7,650 bases of DNA from JACKBJ01 sp964549495. GTDB taxonomy: Bacteria; Chloroflexota; Anaerolineae; Epilineales; Epilineaceae. The notes under the pieces are model-generated. The model saw only the letters and a list, made by a program, of their open reading frames with translations, was not told the DNA's origin and did not search any database. Of this stretch, positions 5,150 to 7,650 are shown one piece after another. Location of the stretch: positions 1-7,650 of the forward strand of contig CAZJWJ010000145.1 in the NCBI GenBank assembly GCA_964549495.1, read 5' to 3'. The stretch's first letter is position 1, and every line of letters starts with the position of its first letter. A program made the translations under genes and the position numbers.

Positions 5150-7360
5150 TCAGTCGGACCAAGCGATCCACTCGGCACGTGCCAGCAGCTCGCTGACATC
5201 CCACAGCGCGCCGCCGTCCTCCAGCCCGACCAAGGCTCGGTGTTCGCCTTCGGCTTCGAATTGGAATACGAAGGCATCCGCAGCCGCTGACCAGAGCAAT
5301 CGACCTGGTACCTGGGTGGGATCTGAGCCCGCACCGGACAGACTTGGCAATGACGCGAGCATTTTCAGCGAGGAGCCATCGCTCGAGGATCGGTAGATGC
5401 CGTTGGGCGGCCACATCCCTTCGACCCGACTCCACAAGGCGAAGCGCAGACTGCCGTCTGGCGCGATGGCCGGTCCGAGGGTCCGATACCGGTGCGCATC
5501 CGTCAGCACGACGTTCAGAAGCGGCAGGTCTCGAGTGGGATCGGCGGCGTCGACCAAGCGGAGTGAAGATGCTCGTTCTCCAGGCGGGCCCAGGCGCGTG
5601 ACCAACAGCTTCGCACCGTCGGCAGACCAGGCGAGTTCGCTCGAGTAGCCGTAGGTCCAGGCATCTGGGACGTTGCGCAATGTACCGTCTCGACGATCGA
5701 GCACCACCGGTGACGTGCCCTCGTAGCCTCCGACGCGCGCTAGCAGCCGAGAGCCATCCGGTGACCAGCGGTCGGGTGCGTAGATGCGCGATCCCGGGCC
5801 GTCATCTTCGACGTAGAACTGTTCGATGAGCTGGCGTGGCTCGCTTCCATCCCAAGGTGCCAGCCACAACCCGCGGACATCGGCGAATGCTGCCTCCTGG
5901 CCATCTGGATCCAGACGCACGTCGCCCAGGCAGCCGACCGTCCACCACGAATGCACCATTTCTGCTTCACATGGCGCAAGGGGTCGAGCGTCTTCGGGAT
6001 CGTCGAGATCGATACCGAAGATGGTGCCGCGCTCAATGGCCGGAATGCCATCCTTGATCGCGAGTGGTTTCCCCTCACCATCGACGCCTAGGCCGACATA
6101 GGTCGCCCGACGACCGTCGGACGAAAGGTCGTATCCTCGCAATGAACCATGCGTCGGAAGGGCGGTCTCGGTGCCGTCGGCCCGAACGAGCGCAAGCTCG
6201 ACATGATCACTTCTCATGGCTTCCGGAGCCGTTGTAGCAAGGAGCATCGCGCTTCCGTCTTGGCTGACCTTCAGTCCACGAATCGCGATCTCACCGGACC
6301 GATCTTGCCACAAGGTATGGATCGAACCACCTTCGCGAGCCCATCGATTCAAGGCTTGCTCGCGATGTGATATCCAGCTCAACTGGCCCGGCAACTCGGG
6401 TAGAGTTCCATCTTTGATCGCGATCGGCTCGGGCGGGAGGGGCGGATCGAGAACATCGATGACTTCGAACCGGCCATTCTGCCAGGTGCTGCGGGTCCAG
6501 GAGTTGGACCCAGAGGGCTCGATCAACATCGGTGGGGACCCGGAGCCCCGACGGAGCAGCACGCTTCGGTACGTAGCGATGTGGGCCATTCGCGGGTCCT
6601 GGCCAGCTTCCGCTTCGTACAACAGGAGCGGCCCGCCTTCCGCCAACTGCACGATCGGATCTTCCAGCCCGTCACCGCTGAAGTCCATCTCATGGTACAG
6701 TGTGCCGTCGATCGAAGGTCTACCAGCTTCCACGATGTGATCGACATCCAGGTCGGGTAGGCGCAAGTGCATGACCAGGAGATCGCGGTCCTCGGCATGG
6801 AAGACGAGCAGCGAGTCGCCTGCCTTGCTCTGAATGACCGCAGCCATCGTGGCACCCCGAATCCGTAATGGCCAGACGGCATCCGGTGGGCGATCGAGCT
6901 CGAGGTCTCGGTTCAGGTCCCACCGTAGCTCCGTCGGATCCGAGTTCACCACCGCCATGCCTGGGCGGCCATCCCATTCGTAGGCTTGGAAGGTGAGGTC
7001 CATGCCTTCGATGCCGGAGCCAGAATCCGAATCGAGACCGCTGCCGATCAAGCGCGCGCCCGCAGGGAGCACGGACTGCAAGGCGGTGTCGATGTCCTCC
7101 TCGGGAATCGCGGCGTTCGATCGGTGCTTGGGCACGGCGGTGATCTCGGTCTCGGGACCCGCTGTTGCGTGTGGCTCGGGATCGACACCGTGATCGGGCA
7201 ACGAGTTCCCGAGCGACGTTGCCGGCGAGTTAGGTGCATGCGGCGAGCCCGATACAGGCTCCGGGCTTTCAGCACATGAGATGCAGACCAGCGGGACGAC
7301 CAGGATCGACCAGAACCGCCGAGCCCGGAGATGCCTGCCTTCGAACTTCCGACTGAACAT
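5150..7360 (-). CDS. Putative lipoprotein with beta-propeller (TolB/PD40-like) repeats
   Basis: A 736-residue protein, probably exported. A basic N-terminus (to ~Arg15) and a hydrophobic core (16-27) lead to ISC at 27-29, an imperfect lipobox (Cys rather than Leu at -3), then a Pro/Ser-rich linker to ~80. Residues ~90-350 are a first region with a FG-GAP-like calcium-loop motif DFSGDGLEDP (226-235). Residues ~360-736 carry WD40-like blades with SxDGxxA or WSPDG turns: 366-371, 413-416, 484-487, 532-536, 578-582 and 633-636. This fits a propeller similar to TolB or PD40 proteins, which often bind partners at the envelope. I recognise no specific named family, and no catalytic motif is visible. 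Start ATG (7360-7358) has a strong AAGGAGG site; the frame runs open to 7507 but the extra part is unlike a signal peptide. GC and codon bias look lower than in neighbouring genes, suggesting possible acquisition. Confidence 0.8.
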   Translation of the reverse strand: MFSRKFEGRHLRARRFWSILVVPLVCISCAESPEPVSGSPHAPNSPATSLGNSLPDHGVDPEPHATAGPETEITAVPKHRSNAAIPEEDIDTALQSVLPAGARLIGSGLDSDSGSGIEGMDLTFQAYEWDGRPGMAVVNSDPTELRWDLNRDLELDRPPDAVWPLRIRGATMAAVIQSKAGDSLLVFHAEDRDLLVMHLRLPDLDVDHIVEAGRPSIDGTLYHEMDFSGDGLEDPIVQLAEGGPLLLYEAEAGQDPRMAHIATYRSVLLRRGSGSPPMLIEPSGSNSWTRSTWQNGRFEVIDVLDPPLPPEPIAIKDGTLPELPGQLSWISHREQALNRWAREGGSIHTLWQDRSGEIAIRGLKVSQDGSAMLLATTAPEAMRSDHVELALVRADGTETALPTHGSLRGYDLSSDGRRATYVGLGVDGEGKPLAIKDGIPAIERGTIFGIDLDDPEDARPLAPCEAEMVHSWWTVGCLGDVRLDPDGQEAAFADVRGLWLAPWDGSEPRQLIEQFYVEDDGPGSRIYAPDRWSPDGSRLLARVGGYEGTSPVVLDRRDGTLRNVPDAWTYGYSSELAWSADGAKLLVTRLGPPGERASSLRLVDAADPTRDLPLLNVVLTDAHRYRTLGPAIAPDGSLRFALWSRVEGMWPPNGIYRSSSDGSSLKMLASLPSLSGAGSDPTQVPGRLLWSAAADAFVFQFEAEGEHRALVGLEDGGALWDVSELLARAEWIAWSD

Positions 7361-7367
7361 GTCGTTT

Positions 7368-7374
7368 CCTCCTT
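7368..7374 (-). promoter_or_regulatory. Ribosome binding site fixing the lipoprotein start
   Basis: On the minus strand AAGGAGG, a near-perfect Shine-Dalgarno, lies seven bases before the ATG at 7360-7358. It settles the start at that ATG, immediately ahead of the signal peptide, rather than the in-frame upstream start at 7507. Confidence 0.8.
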
Positions 7375-7437
7375 CTGGTAGATCATGGTTGATCGCCACG
7401 GTGCGCGCTAGCTGGAATCCTAGGACGCACGATCGAT

Positions 7438-7455
7438 GCCTGTTCGTCGACAGGC
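7438..7455. repeat. 18-bp inverted repeat upstream of the lipoprotein gene
   Basis: GCCTGT (7438-7443) and ACAGGC (7450-7455) are perfect inverted arms separated by six bases. The site lies about 80-95 bases upstream of the lipoprotein start, a position suitable for an operator or activator site. No good -35/-10 pair was recognised beside it, so the role is a guess. The rest of 7361-7599 holds no gene I can support, only this repeat and a 9-base tandem pair (CCGGACCGA, CCGGACCGT) at 7480-7497. Confidence 0.35.
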
Positions 7456-7599
7456 CGATGACTCGGCGTTGCTTCTTGGCCGGACCGACCGGACCGTGCC
7501 AAGTCATGGATGGTTCGGGCGGTCACGCTGGCATGCCCGGCGTGATCCGGCTACATTGCAGAGGCGCGAACCGAGGCCAATGACTGACCAGGAGACACG

Positions 7600-7650
7600 T
7601 GTCAAGCGTCAGTTAGAAACGGACATCGGCGACAGTTAGAAGCCCCCATG
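7600..7650 (+). mobile_element. Possible left end of an IS21-family element, truncated by the window
   Basis: From TG at 7600 the sequence contains CAGTTAGAA twice, at 7610-7618 and 7633-7641, 23 bases apart, in wider copies that agree at 11 of 13 positions. IS21-family elements begin with TG and carry repeated short subterminal sequences of this style before istA. The stretch then runs into CCCCC and the window edge. No transposase coding is visible here, so the call rests only on the repeats and the TG start. Confidence 0.35.

Noticed and set aside
7436..7639. A 67-codon plus-strand frame at the right end
   Set aside because: It has no ribosome binding site or recognisable motif, overlaps the lipoprotein upstream region, and runs into the repeat region that looks like an insertion sequence end.

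Overview
The window is GC-rich with strong G/C preference at third codon positions. Its genes look bacterial: a SLC13-type permease, an ECF sigma factor, an E. coli-like MazEF pair and a possible lipoprotein. Together these suggest a high-GC proteobacterium. A gammaproteobacterium such as a purple sulfur or related Chromatiales lineage is plausible, but this is inference from general character and not from a marker gene. No rRNA, tRNA or CRISPR array was seen.

Layout, left to right. Positions 1-192 hold a likely intrinsic terminator of an upstream gene and the leader of a large permease. 193-1974 (+) encodes a SLC13/DASS-type permease with two RCK_C (TrkA-C) domains between two membrane halves. 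2117-2626 (+) is a small CYTH-domain protein. 2785-3129 (+) is a YCII-related DGPF protein, overlapped by 3122-4405 (+), an ECF42-type sigma factor with a long C-terminal extension. Upstream of the DGPF gene is a match to the promoter signature I recall for ECF42 (TGTCGA, 17 bases, CGTC), so the pair is probably autoregulated; a GC-rich hairpin lies in its leader. 4508-5097 (+) is a mazE-mazF toxin-antitoxin pair. Its promoter sits inside two inverted repeats that share one dyad centre at 4470, probably the MazE/MazEF operator. Convergent to it, 7360-5150 (-) is a large putative lipoprotein with beta-propeller (TolB/PD40-like) repeats and lower GC than its neighbours. The last 51 bases look like the left end of an IS21-family element, cut by the window edge.

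The genes form several small transcription units rather than one pathway. The clear functional pairs are DGPF protein plus ECF42 sigma factor, and MazE plus MazF. The most useful points for follow-up are the matching ECF42 promoter, the inserted segment and apparently short C-terminus of the sigma factor, the concentric mazEF operator, and the divergent propeller lipoprotein. I found no convincing sign of a wholly new multi-gene system.
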